A DNA stretch of 64,000 bases from Tretioscincus oriximinensis (GCA_022410635.1 JAJVDF010000302.1:424144-488143); one strand, 5' to 3'; positions 11,299 to 21,849 are shown, counted from the stretch's first letter. Numbers and translations: made by a program. Notes: a model not told the origin generated them from the letters alone.

Positions 11299-12954
11299 GA
11301 TCTATGGAACATAACAGTGGAGATCAGCAAGGGTTCGTCTATTCCAAACAAATATGTGCACAAATATACTTCAGAAGAAATTTGCAAGGGCTTGTAGTAC
11401 AAAAATAAGTGTAGAAAAAATACTTTTAGACTGGGAAAGAAGATAGCAGATGTTGCTTGAATACAGTTTCTAATATCTTCTGTTTACTGGGTTTGATACA
11501 AGTGCATGGTGTAGTGGCTAGATTGTCTAGTAGAGTTTTGGCATTGTCTTGTTCAGAAAACATACTTTTGGTTTAGATAATGTGGAAATAAAATTGCTAT
11601 TCGCTTCAATCCTTCTGTTCACATTTCCATTCTGAAAGAGTTTTTAATATTCTGCAGAGACTGACTTAAATTTAGAAAGGCAGGCAGGCAGGAAATGAAA
11701 TAGCCTTTTCCTTGCAAAAAGAACCATGAAAAATCAAGAATTATTGCTGGCCTGAATCCAAGATAGAGAAGTCACCCGAGGCTTTTAGTTTGGCATATTG
11801 ATCTTTCACTACAAGATAATGTTGTATATTTCTTATGTGGTGCACATGGAATATAGTAGTAGTCCTAGGCAAGTTTCCCTCTCTTCTCCGTGGATTATCC
11901 CGCTATGTTATGAATTACATTATAAGGATTATTGGAATAATATGTTTGCCATGCAGTTGAGAGTTCCCTTTAAGCAGCTGTATTCACGGCAAATACTATA
12001 TTAAAATAGAATCTCAACCATTTGGGGAATTGATTGTCTGATTTTTTTTGGAGGATATATTCATTTTTGAGAAAGTAAGAGTTTTTTCCCCACCCTTCCT
12101 CTTCCTCCTTGATAATGCAATCCTATCCTTAAACATGAATCCCATTGAATTTAACAGGGCTTACTCACTGATACGCCTCATTATTGCTGTGAAGCATGAG
12201 TCTTTCCAAGCAAGAGAGACAAAATTGGGATATTATGTAGAAGGAGATAAAAAATTGTATTTATGCAGGATGTGAAATCATTTATTGCTAACTTCATGCT
12301 GTTGGATTCATCATGGAACCATTACTGACACATATACACAGTGTTGCTATATTTATGGCTGTTGTATTTATTGCATTCAGACAGCTTCCATGTGGATTTT
12401 TTGGTGCAACAATAGAAATGTCTGATTTTCTTTTATTATGAAAGCCTTTTCTTTGTGTGAGGGAGTTCTTATATTTTAACATAATTTGCACGAACAGAAT
12501 GCAGTTCCCTGGTTCAAGTTTTTGTACCTATTTGAAAGCAATCCTTCAAAACAAATTGGTTTCAACAGAATTCAGTAAAAGGCTTGTCTTAGACTGAGAC
12601 TTGTCATTGCACACACGCAGATTTTGTCTTTTTAAAAAGTGCCACTGAGTTGGCGTTGACAACATGAGGGCTTTCAGGTAATGTTCTGGTCAGATGCAGA
12701 AGTGTTACCAAGACCGTCTTCTGTGATGATACAAGAATTGGACCTAGAACCCACTGTCCCCCCAAGCAGTGGCTTCATTACTATGCAACACAAGATCTCT
12801 TTAGGTGATCTTCTTGTACTTATCCATCCTTTTGCCTCATGTGAAAGCAATAATCTCTTAAATAATTAAGAAAGAGCACAAAAATATTAATTTGTGACAG
12901 TAACGTCTCTTAGAAGGAACATTTTGGTGTCACTGAAATAGGGGGAACCAAAGA
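11299..12954. other. Unassigned sequence
   Basis: No coding frame worth noting. A tetranucleotide AGGC run is at 11680-11692. Around 12640-12860, words such as 'gccactgagttggcgttgac' hint at a worn SINE-like repeat, but I cannot support a family. Confidence 0.35.
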
Positions 12955-13625
12955 AAGACTGCCTTTTGATTGCTTAGGTGCTTCTGAAGCTAACATGTTC
13001 TTTTGGTTGCTTCTGGAAATCGTCTGCCCTCTTGGTTGCCTAGATATTTCTGGAAGTGGCCTGTTCTTCTGGTTACCTAGATGCTTCTGGAACAGGCCTG
13101 TGCTTCTGATTGTTTAGGTGCTTCTGAAACTGAATAATAGAATCATAGAGTTGGAAGGGTTCTCCAGGGTCATCGGGTCCAACCCCCTGCTCAATGCACA
13201 ATTCATTAAATCTGTGCTGCTGCTCAGATTTCTTTTGCCCAGATGCTTCTGGAACAGCTCTGTCCTTCAGATTGTCTAGATGCTTTTGGGATTAACTTCT
13301 CCAGGCTGTCAGAATGCTTCTATACCAGCCTGTTTTTCCAGTTGCCTACTGGCTTGAAGTGGCTGTTACCTAGATGTTTCTGAAACTAGGCTGCTCTTCA
13401 GATTGCTTAAATGCTTCTAGAACTAGTCTGTCCTTCAGGTTGTTTAGATTCTTCTGGTACTTATCTGTCTTTCTGGTTGTCTACTGGTTTGTATTTTCAG
13501 TTGCCTAGATGCACCTGGCATTAGCTTGTCCTTCAGGATGTTTAAATGTTTCTGGTACTGCTCTGTCTTTAAAGCTGCCTATTGGCCTATCCTGGTGGTT
13601 ACCTACATACTTTTGGAACCTAAAT
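12955..13625. repeat. Diverged minisatellite, ~36-38 bp units
   Basis: At least a dozen degenerate units share the core 'ggttgcctagatgcttctgg'. Core starts near 13036, 13072, 13110, 13236, 13271, 13400, 13438, 13499 and 13537 give steps of mostly 35-38 bp, with a few longer steps where units have changed. The array is interrupted at 13134-13216 by a CR1 tail. No open frame is kept, so I treat it as non-coding. Confidence 0.8.
13134..13216 (-). mobile_element. CR1 family A 3'-end fragment inside the minisatellite
   Basis: 'tagaatcatagagttggaag' and 'gtccaaccccctgctcaatg' are the complement of the CR1 A 3' end, as at 61585-61660. Only about 83 bp is present. The minisatellite core appears on both sides. 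Confidence 0.9.
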
Positions 13626-13754
13626 ACTTCAATATCATTCTAGGTGAAAAAGTGTCCCTCTCACAAAGGATTCAGAATTGAGATATGCAATAATGAAACT
13701 GGTGATGGTCTTGAGCAGAGAGTGAACATGTAGGTGTTCAGTGCCCATCAGCGT

Positions 13755-13794
13755 TCTCTCTCTCCTCTCTTTCTCTCTCTCCCTCTCTCTCTCC
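13755..13794. repeat. (CT)n microsatellite
   Basis: Imperfect CT/CCT run of about 40 bp. Confidence 0.95.
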
Positions 13795-14102
13795 AAACAC
13801 ACTCACACCACCCGCCCCAGTTAAATTTCCATGAGTTAGAGCGATGATGATGACTCACAACTTGGAGTGCAAATCCCTAAGGTGTTCCTTCTATCGCTGA
13901 CTGTCACGTCTTGAATTTCCAACATTCCAGAGATATTTGTGGAGCGTCTTAGATGATGCGTAGCCCCAAAACCTTTATAACTTGCACAGCAGAGATNATG
14001 GTATGGTGTGCTAAGAAGCCAGCGGGTTTCCCCCCACCCCCTCTGTTCTTGATTTCCCACCATCTTCCTTATTAAGCTCAATTTATTCTGACTTCTTCCT
14101 AG

Positions 14103-14205
14103 GACACAGATGTTTGGAAAGGAGTGCTGACATTCTCCATCAAAGATGCCGTCTTGATTTCCCTCAAGGCACGGACATAACGGGTGGTTGTCTTATGCCT
14201 CAAAG
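14103..14205 (+). CDS. Candidate internal exon (103 bp), function unknown
   Basis: The left edge is a pyrimidine-rich tract ending 'ttcttcctAG' at 14101-14102. The right edge is AAG|GTAAGT at 14205/14206, an ideal vertebrate 5' splice site. Of the three frames only the one starting at 14105 stays open to the donor, giving about 33 residues beginning HRCLERSADILHQRC, with two bases left on each side. I do not recognise the peptide. It lies in a stretch with no recognisable repeats. It could be a true coding exon, a UTR or lncRNA exon, or a chance match. No partner exon was identified in the window. Confidence 0.35.
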
Positions 14206-15375
14206 GTAAGTGCTTGTTCTTTATACAGCTTTTTCTCAAGAAAGAGCAATGTCCTTAACCTGAATTAGTTTCTCCTAGTTCTGCATTTGCATTTAAGCAT
14301 TTTTTGCATTTAAAATAATGAAAATTCTGCCACAAGTATTTGGATTTGCCTTCTAATATTTGAGCTTTTTGTGATACCTGTTTTACTGAGTTGTAAGGAA
14401 GACTTCCAATTATTATTATTTTTTGCAGGCCTCTAGTTTAGTTTCCTACTGTGAGTTCATAATCAGATTGCAGCTCACATCGACTCTAGCTAGATGGTCA
14501 GAGGTGTCAGGAGCTGAAGGAGAGTGCTTTAACTGTTTAAAATTTCATGCGCACGTCTCTCTGGCTTTTGAGGTTCAGGAAGTGTTTGCCATCTCACTCT
14601 TTGGTGTTTCTGCCTCTCTGTATTCTAATATATCTGCAGTACCNTTCCTTTCTCACAGCTTGTGCTAAGCATATTTGTAAGCATAGGTCCAACCAAATGG
14701 TCACTTTCATCTTAAACTGGGATGTAGGGATGAAAACTTTAATACCTTAGCTAACTTTAAATTGAAAATGGGAGTTACCTTCTGGATTTTGGTAGGCAAA
14801 CAGAGCCGGGGGATCATGAAATACATTCGTATGGTCAGGATTCTAGACATAAATAATAACAAACTGCCAGCTTCCTGTTTCTCTAGTTCCTTACAGAATT
14901 TTTGTTTCCTGTTTATGGTTTTAAGTTATGTTTCGGTCTGCTTTTCTACACATTTTTTTTCACAATGACAAGGGCTTATTTTAAAAGCTAGGATGCCCAG
15001 CAGCTTCACATAGTTGGCAGTAGCAGCAGCAGCCCAAAGATAAAAAAGTGAAACAGAGCTGTTGTTGTGCTGGCAGTGAGGCCTACTGGGAAGTGTAGTC
15101 TGAGCAGTGGGCAGCCTCTGTACTATAAATTACAACTCCCAGCCTGCACCGCATCTAGCCCTGGGTGGGAGGAACCTCCTTAGCCAATCTGCACCCCTCA
15201 CACCCACGGAAACAGTTTTTCAGCTTACAGAAAGGTGTCTGGGGAACCGTCTGTACAGATGCATGGGCATCTGTACCAATGCTGTGCAATGCTGTGAGCT
15301 GTGAGTTAGGGAAGCAAATGGAACCTATCCTGCAAACACCTGGTGCTATGGTATAATATCTGGGTTTGATAGCAG
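14206..15375. other. Unassigned sequence after the candidate exon
   Basis: A 3'-splice-like 'tattattttttgcag' lies at about 14415-14428, followed by a frame that stays open to about 14666, but no donor supports an exon. Single N bases lie at 13997 (just upstream of the exon) and 14644. Otherwise nothing recognisable. Confidence 0.35.
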
Positions 15376-15708
15376 TAGACTGATTAAATTTTCTGGGGCT
15401 CAAACTGGGGTAATTGATATTTATGCTAATTTGCATATTCATGAATATGCAAATCACCCACCAACATGCATACCCCTCCAAAATCCCTGCCCAAGAAATC
15501 TGCAAAGCATGGGAGAATTTTTTTAAGTACATGAGAATTTTTGAAGTGCATGAGAAATCGATATTTTTAATTTTTTATTGAGGGGAGGGTGCCTCCAGGA
15601 GCTGGCCCCAGTTGCCAGAGCCCCATAATGGTGATGCAGTGAATTTTTTTAAAAATAATAATTTTTTTTTAATTTCAGAGAAATAGCCGTGTTAGTCTAG
15701 CAGAAAGT

Positions 15709-15892
15709 CCTGCAAAGGAGCTAGCAGCACTTTGAGACTAACTTGAGAAAAGTGGTTGGCATAAGCTTTCGTAGACAGGTCTACTTCTTCAGATGCTGAG
15801 GGACTAATGTCGGGGTCAGGTATTTATAGGGAAATGTGTATGGGAGAAGACAAAACATATGCAACTGTAGGGAAGTGTTGAATTGCAGGTAA
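15709..15892 (+). repeat. Left 184-bp arm of foldback element
   Basis: Pairs with 16052-16235. Contains the family D core 'cttcttcagatgctgaggga' and 'cataagctttcgtagacagg'. Confidence 0.95.
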
Positions 15893-15944
15893 ATAGCAGG
15901 AACTAATCTCCTTAAAAAAAACAGGTAAATAGCAGGAACTAATC
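15886..15944 (+). repeat. 36-bp period direct repeat in the foldback loop
   Basis: A 23-bp string beginning caggtaaatagcagg occurs at 15886-15908 and 15922-15944, separated by an A-rich linker; the first copy spans the arm-loop boundary. Confidence 0.9.
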
Positions 15945-16051
15945 CTCTTATGTAAAAAAGTGCCTGGGGCAACAAGGTGCAATGTCTGGTAGAGAATCAA
16001 TCAAATACTTAACAGGTGTCATAAGAACGTATAGTTGGCCAGGAAAGACAT

Positions 16052-16235
16052 TTACCTGCAATTCAACACCTCCCTACAGTTGCATATGCTTTGTCTTCTC
16101 CCATACACATTTCCCTATAAATACCTGACCCTGACATGAGTCCCTCAGCATCTGAAGAAGTAGACCTGTCTACGAAAGCTTATGCCAACCACTTTTCTCA
16201 AGTTAGTCTCAAAGTGCTGCTAGCTCCTTTGCTGG
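16052..16235 (-). repeat. Right 184-bp arm of foldback element
   Basis: Inverted copy of 15709-15892. Ends in 'gctcctttgctgg', the same terminus seen in other family D copies. Confidence 0.95.
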
Positions 16236-16365
16236 ATATTTTTTTTTAAATTCCTCAGCAAAAAATAGGGAAATTGTGCCCCCCCCCTCCAGGAGAGCGG
16301 GGTAGACACCCAAAACCAGGTTCCACCCCCCCAAAAAAAGGGTCATCTGGTCAGTCTACTAGCAG

Positions 16366-17117
16366 GGACAATTGTAAAGAAAATGTGAAGGAAACGGACC
16401 CAAAACTGGAGGATCTGATCACACAGTATTTTGTGCCTTTGTATGTGGCAGGACCTGGTTCCTTTGGAGGTGACTCTTTCTTTTGCTAGATTAAAAGTAT
16501 ATATTTAAGCAGGTTAGTTTGAGGTTGCTTCCCTTTCTATCTACTTTCCAACCAAAGCTCTGAAACCTTTTAATTCTACGTTACGGTTATGCCCCAAGAG
16601 GAAAGAGTGGGTGACCTTTGCGGGCTTTTACCCATAGCAATAACTGACTACAAACTTCCTGTTACTATCTCACTTCATCTTGTTTATGTGATATAATCTG
16701 AGAGTCTTTTTTGTCTCCAGAACAGACATCTGTTCTGCTTGTGGTGGTTTTTATAAATAAAGGAGCAGTATGAACAGGCTAAGGACACAGTTAAACTGTC
16801 AGAAATTACAACAGTGTTTTGTGAATTCTGATTTTATGCCAAGAAGTCACTGCATGAGGGGGGGGGGGGAGCTGCATGCCAAGTAGAATGCCTGAATCTT
16901 TAAAGAGAATTGTTACAGTCACAGACAATAAAAGTCCTTTTGATTACAGTTTGTGTGGCTTGGCTTTTCCAATTCTAATCTCATTATTTTACTTTTTGCA
17001 ATTTTTAAAATCTGGATTTCAAAGTTCTGCAGACAATTTATATAACTCCTAGATCTGCGAGACCCACTGTCTGCTGATTTCCTACATCTACATTAAGGCT
17101 AATTGGACTTGGAGACT
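16366..17117. other. Unassigned sequence
   Basis: No gene seen. A G run of about ten bases lies at 16859-16869. Confidence 0.4.
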
Positions 17118-17201
17118 AACAGGAGACTAATAAGTGCTACTACCCGCCTTGCTGGACTTTCTGAACGAAGACTAACGTGGCTATTTCTCTGAAATCTACA
17201 T
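17118..17201. repeat. Foldback repeat, family D fragment
   Basis: 'actaacaggagactaataag' and 'gctggactttctgaacgaag' lead to the terminal 'actaacgtggctatttctctgaaat' (two blocks), the family D right end. Confidence 0.8.
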
Positions 17202-17297
17202 CTGCGTTAGACAGAGCATGATCTGGTTGAGAAAAGAGTTATTCAGAATCATTGCTAAACATGTTTAATTGTCTTTACTAACATACCAGAACATGTT

Positions 17298-17391
17298 AGA
17301 CAGTCATCTGTCTGGGACGGTTTAATGAATCCTGCATTGAGCAGGGGGTTGGTCCAATTTGAGGTCCCTTCCAACTCTATGATTCTATGAA
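17298..17391 (+). mobile_element. CR1 family A 3'-end fragment
   Basis: 'catctgtctgggacggttta' and 'aatcctgcattgagcagggg' end in 'ctatgattctatga'. Confidence 0.9.
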
Positions 17392-17699
17392 GCAAAGCTT
17401 CCATGGAACTGCCAGAAGATACACTTCAGTAGTGTGTCATGGATTGTTGCTGAAATCTCCCAGAGGCTCCAAGTCTAAGAGCTTTTGTTTCTACCCTCTG
17501 GAAGTGTCAGAATCCAGCCTTGAATCTTGTGCACACAGTGCTATTCCAGGCCACACCTTTTCATGCTTGGAATCAGAAGGTCTGGATATTCCATACCCAC
17601 CAATTCCAAGCACAGACCTTCCCATACAGAAAACTCTATTGTTGCTGGTTTGCAAGTGAAGTGTTTGCCTAGCAGGTCAAGAAAGTCTGCAGCTTTCTA

Positions 17700-17992
17700 G
17701 GCATCGTGGCACAGAGGTTAAGAACAGAAAGGTCAGTTGTTTGAGGTCTATGTGTCTGCCGTGGAGAGGAGTGATCAATCTCTACTGTCATTAGCTCTAG
17801 ACAATCTAGCAGTCCCAAGCAAATGAATAGGGACCATCTCAATGTGAATGGGAAGATGAATGTAAGCCTTTGAGCTAAAACAAAAAAGCTTGTAAGTTGC
17901 TTTTAGTTCCTTCGGGTGAGAAAAGTGGAGTATAACCCAGTTTTCTTCCTCCTCTTCCTCCTCCTTCTCCTTCTCCTTCTGTGCCATCTGTA
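17700..17992 (+). mobile_element. tRNA-derived SINE, type 2
   Basis: The head 'gcatcgtggcacagaggtta' resembles a tRNA-type internal promoter region. The body has 'aatgaatagggaccatctca', then 'gaatgtaagcctttgagc' and 'gagaaaagtggagtataacc', ending in a TTC/CTC-rich tail. Related copies lie at 18395, 33950, 34365, 38836 (minus) and 49100. Confidence 0.75.
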
Positions 17993-18221
17993 TTTCTTGA
18001 CTACATTTTGCACAGCCCACCGTATGGGTTCCATATTGGTTTGTGTGCTGCAAAGGTGTAACATTTTCAGAACTTTCAGTGTTACAAAAATTGTGATAGG
18101 GATGCGTGTCATGCAACTTCACACTTAGAAACAGCTAGAACGAGAAAGTACAACTTTTCAGACTTAAAATTTGAGAACATCTGGAGGATACCCGGTTGTC
18201 AGCAATTGGCATTTCCTTTTT

Positions 18222-18365
18222 TTGTTAAAGGTTTTATTAAGCAACTTGCCAGTACACTTATGGATATAATAATGTATCAATAACATAAAGTAATAATTTA
18301 CAGTCAAATGATCAAGATTCATATTGCTTGAAATATGGATCATGTGTTAAGAATCAGTCTCTCAT
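18222..18365 (-). mobile_element. Possible L1 3' end
   Basis: The complement reads as 'aataaaacctttaacaaaaa', an A-rich 3' end with a polyadenylation-like word, preceded by AT-rich UTR-like sequence. No coding part is present, so the assignment is weak. Confidence 0.3.
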
Positions 18366-18394
18366 GTGAGAGATCCTTTCTCTAAGCCCTGTGC

Positions 18395-18562
18395 TAGCTG
18401 TGGAAAGGGTTGCGCGCCCTCCAGCCAACTCAGCTATTCGAAAGAAAATAGATTTGCAATCTACATTTTAAGTAGATTCATGAGTACCAGCACCAATCTG
18501 GTAGGGAAAAATTGACCTTGTAAGCCGCTCTGTCCACCGAGAGCGGGATATAAATGCCAGAT
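18395..18562 (+). mobile_element. tRNA-derived SINE, type 2 (3' half)
   Basis: Words 'ccagccaactcagctattcg', 'ccttgtaagccgctctg' and 'gagcgggatataaatgcc' match type 2 SINE bodies and tails. It runs directly into the polypyrimidine tract. Confidence 0.75.
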
Positions 18563-18735
18563 TCTTCTCTTTCCCTTTCTCCTTTTCTTTCTTCTTCCTC
18601 TTCTTCTTCTTCCTCTTCTTCTTCCCCCTCCTCCTCCCCCTCCCCCTCTCCCTCCTCTTCTTCTTCTTCCTTCTTCTTCTTCTTCTTTTTCTTTTTCTTT
18701 TTTTTCTTCTTCCTCCTCCTCCTCCTCCTCCTCAC
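18563..18735. repeat. Polypyrimidine/polypurine tract, ~170 bp
   Basis: The + strand is almost only C and T (TTC, CTT, CCT units), probably an expanded SINE tail. The Glu/Lys/Arg-rich open frames here are artefacts of this composition. Confidence 0.95.
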
Positions 18736-19576
18736 AGAATGTCTGTGGCATCTGGCATCATCCATCTTGGAACTGTAAAAAACTATGTTAGAACTGTAAT
18801 ATCCAGTCTATTAAAAACCTTTTCTTGCACCTTCCTACTACCCCAGCTTTGTATAACAGCTTGTATAGTCAAGAGTTTAGGGCTTCAAAGATGCTCCTGT
18901 TTTTTGACATGTTGCTTGATTTAATTAAGAATTTGTGAAGGAAGTATTAAAAGTCAGCTATTCTTGAGAAGACGTGGTTGTCATTACAGGAGATTTCATG
19001 GAGAAGTTAAGACTTCTTTGAGAACGTTATTGTTCTTCTCTGCCCGAGAGAGGGCAATGAGAAAGCAGCACCTGGACTCCCTCCAAAATGGTGATATCCA
19101 ATAAGGAGAGACATAATATCACAAGAGTTAGGTGTAGAGTTTGCTCAAGAAAACAAACATAATTCTCATAAATTTTTGTTGGTCTTCAAAAGAATCTTGA
19201 GTTATTCCATTTCCTAGAGAGATTAGCGCTAGCTCTAGCCTTTGTTCTCCAGTCCTTTGGCCAGCTACCTCCACCAGCACAGGTGCAGTTGGTGGGCATG
19301 GAACTGCTGCTGCCCCACGAAGGCCAAACTTGATGCTGCCTGACCACCACCAGCCCGCCTGTGCTGCCTGCTCCTCATGTGGTGGGACAGGACAGGCATG
19401 TAGCTTTGGGTTTCTCTTCCATTTTGTTTTGTCTGCTCCAATGCTGTTCCCTCCAATCAGCCAGTGAGGGAAGCAAGAGTTACAGCCCCCTTTGCTGTCT
19501 GATTGGATGGACGATTGCAAATTATCTCTTATATGTAGGATTATTAATTCTGAAATTAATTTATTGGAAACTTAAC
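18736..19576. other. Unassigned sequence
   Basis: A minus-strand open frame of about 130 codons (19520-19128) has no recognisable motif, and its composition gives no reason to call it coding. No repeat was recognised. Confidence 0.4.
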
Positions 19577-19764
19577 AATTTACAAAATCCAGCAAAGGGG
19601 CTAGTAGCACTTTGAGACTAACAGGAGAAAAGTGGGTGGCACAAGCTTTCATGTCTATGAAAGCTTAGACCACCCACTTTTCTCCTGTTAGTCTCAAAGT
19701 GCTACTAGCTCCTTTGCTGGACTTTCTACTAGACTAACACGGCTATTTCTCTGAAATTTACAAA
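19577..19764. mobile_element. Foldback hairpin, family D, with 10-bp flanking duplication
   Basis: Arms 19589-19652 and 19657-19720 are inverted copies (about 60 of 64 matching) with a 4-base loop. The right side carries the family end 'gactaacacggctatttctc'; the left side lacks the matching end. AATTTACAAA flanks the unit at 19577-19586 and 19755-19764. Confidence 0.9.
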
Positions 19765-19796
19765 GTATTAGCATTACAGTGATAAAATTAATCATG

Positions 19797-20173
19797 CAGT
19801 AATTGGAGCAAAGAACCCCAACTACTCCTACCACCTGATGGGAACCAAGCTTTCTGTGACAGAGCAAGAAAAGAATCTTGGGGGGTTGGTGGACAATTCA
19901 ATGAAGATGTCAACCCAGTGTGCAGCAGCAGCAAAAAAGACAAATTCCATGTTGGGGATGATTAGGAAAGGAATCAAAAACAAGTCAGCAAATGTTGTTC
20001 TGCCTCTTTATAAATCTGTGGTGAGGACACATTTGGAATCCTGTGTTTAGTTCTGGTCACCACATCTGAAGAGGGATATTATGGAACTAGAGAAGGCTCA
20101 GAAAATGGCAACAAGAATGATCAAGGGTCTGAAGCATCTCCCTTATGAAGTCAGGCTGCAGTGTTTGGGCAAA
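19797..20173 (+). mobile_element. CR1 family B fragment, cut by an inverted-end element
   Basis: Encodes the same region as 7555-7925 ('cacctgatgggaaccaagc', PLYKSVV region). It stops at 'gtgtttgggc', where the element at 20174 begins. Confidence 0.9.
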
Positions 20174-20858
20174 CAGGTGACATACCAGATGTTCCTGAAC
20201 TACAACTCCCAACATTCCCTTTGGTTTAGCCGAGTGGGCTTGTGGTGATCCCTCCATGTAGCGAACCCTCAGCTTCCATGAAGTGTACCCCATGCCTTGC
20301 TTTCTTTCCAGTTTCCTGTATTCTTGTCCACAATGTTAATCCAATCCAGTTAATATCGCTTTCAATACGTTTTCTAGTTAATTATATATCTGCTTCTGAC
20401 AGAAAACCTTATCTACATGTACTACCACCATTAATCCTCAGGAACCCCCACTTCCAGGCCTTTGAATGACACAGACACGTGTGGCTTTTATAACAAATAA
20501 CCAAATACCTTTAACATAAAACACAAAGGAAAATTCACTTCAAAGCTACTTTTATTCTTCTCTTCAGCTTAACACTGTGTCAGGTTCATATGTATCCAGG
20601 GCTATCCATGCCTGTCCTCCACTCAGGCCTCTGCTCCAGTTTATTTTACTTAAAGGGAGATCTCAGTATTTGATGTTGTCCTGTTTGGGTTTATTCTTAG
20701 AAATATCATACATCTATTCTGCTGCTCAGCTTATAATCACTGCTTTTTTTATTTGGCCTGTATTTCCAGCCTTTATTATCATTTCCAGGGCATAGCAGTG
20801 CTGGGAGTGGAATGGAATATTAGGAATTGTGGTTCAGGAACATCTGCAGTGTTACCTG
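20174..20858. mobile_element. hAT-like non-autonomous element, 685 bp
   Basis: Terminal inverted repeats of about 45-60 bp: the left end starts CAGGTGACATACCAGATG and continues 'ttcctgaactacaactccca'; the right end is its complement, finishing 'gcagtgttacctg'. CAG...CTG termini with a 'gaactacaactccca' motif are typical of hAT elements. No transposase frame. A clean 8-bp target duplication is not visible and CR1 sequence does not resume on the right, so one flank has been rearranged. Confidence 0.8.
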
Positions 20859-21595
20859 TGAGCCATCACCACCTTAGAGTCACTGAATATAATGAATATG
20901 GTGTCAGTAATAAAATTTGATTCTGAATTACTATATTCTGTGTCAGTGTAACTTTCACATACCTTTTTAAGAGAATGGTGGACTAGCTTTATCTGATTTT
21001 CTTTTCTTGAAAACTGTCTTTCTAAATGTAATCTTTATAAGGCATGCTCAAATTCTGAATCTGCAAGATTATGTAACTTAACCAGGCAAGAAATTTGGAA
21101 TCTGATGTCACTAAAGAATTCCCTTCATTCTTAGTGATGTGTAAAATATCACGGCCCCTGGACATACGAGCACGTTCTCTTCTGCTCTCCCTGATCCAGC
21201 CGGAAAACTTGGACAGCCCTTATCCCTTGTGGTTTGCTGTGCTGTAAATAAAGTCTTGGCCAGGTCACACGTCCTCCTTCCTTGTGTTGTGGCGTCTCCA
21301 AGAAAAGGGGAAAAAAATGTAAACAATAAACAGTTTGGGGGATAAAATGGTCTGAAAATAATGGAAAAGAGGCTACTCGGATCTTTTAAACAGTATGCTT
21401 TTAACGTCATAATATAAATGTGGGGAATTTTTTTGGGTTGCAAAACTAACATTTCATTTTTGGAAAGTCATTTGTGATCGTTTTTTGCCAAGTAGGCCTT
21501 CTGCCACTATTTCTTTTTTTCCCAAATTTAATTTATTGCAATTTCACAAGTATCCAAACCTACCCCTTCCCAGTCTGTTGTTACAGACCAATCTT
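20859..21595. other. Unassigned sequence
   Basis: No gene or named repeat seen; a minus-strand open frame of about 110 codons (21452-21111) shows no motif. Confidence 0.4.
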
Positions 21596-21766
21596 AGGTC
21601 CTGTCTCCACTGAGCCTTATTCTGGGCTCTATCTAAGAATAGGAGCCTCCATCTGCATGCTAGGATAAACTATGACAGGCCCCAAACGGTGTCTATACTG
21701 ACATGTGGATGGCCAAGTTCTGTATCAAGATATAGCCCATAATAACGGTCAATGAGGGTAGGGCCT
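21596..21766. mobile_element. MITE-like palindromic repeat, family G (complete)
   Basis: The left end 'aggtcctgtctccactgagc' and right end 'aatgagggtagggcct' are inverted and roughly complementary, with palindromic inner halves ('gccttattctgggct' against 'agcccataataa'). Other copies or fragments: 8445, 39403, 39735, 43098, 60296. Confidence 0.75.
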
Positions 21767-21849
21767 TAAACACTATATAATTCTATCATACAATAGCTCT
21801 TCATTTAACCCTCATCTTGCTTTTGTTATTAAAGAAACCTAAACCTGAA

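Larger units (their letters stand above)
15672..16235. mobile_element. Large foldback element, family D, nested in element A
   Basis: Starts with 'atttcagagaaatagccgtg' and 'ttagtctagcagaaagtcc', then forms a giant hairpin: arms 15709-15892 and 16052-16235 are inverted copies of 184 bp with only about six mismatches, separated by a 159-bp loop. It sits between T-rich A-ending stretches (about 15661-15672 and 16238-16250) that may be a target duplication, though low complexity makes this weak. There is no coding frame for a transposase or RT. Near-identical arms imply either a young insertion or arm homogenisation. Confidence 0.9.
15369..16365. mobile_element. hAT-like element A, copy 2 (interrupted)
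   Basis: The left part (15376-15671) matches 10401-10680 and the right part (16236-16358) matches 10985-11091, including 'gagagcggggtagacaccc' and the terminus ATCTGGTCAGTCTA. Flanking words ATAGCAG (15369-15375) and CTAGCAG (16359-16365) form a 6-of-7 target duplication, consistent with copy 1. The left inverted end has decayed (TAGACTGATTAAAT). The middle is replaced by the foldback element at 15672-16235. Confidence 0.85.

Noticed and set aside
14423..14668. Open frame after a 3'-splice-like 'ttttttgcag'
   Set aside because: No donor site at its end, and the frame crosses an ambiguous base; kept only as a note beside the exon candidate.
18461..18778. Long Glu/Lys/Arg-rich and Ser/Phe-rich open frames
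   Set aside because: They are forced by the polypyrimidine tract, overlap on both strands and have no start or splice context.
19128..19520. 130-codon minus-strand open frame
   Set aside because: Low-information composition with no recognisable domain and no neighbouring exons.
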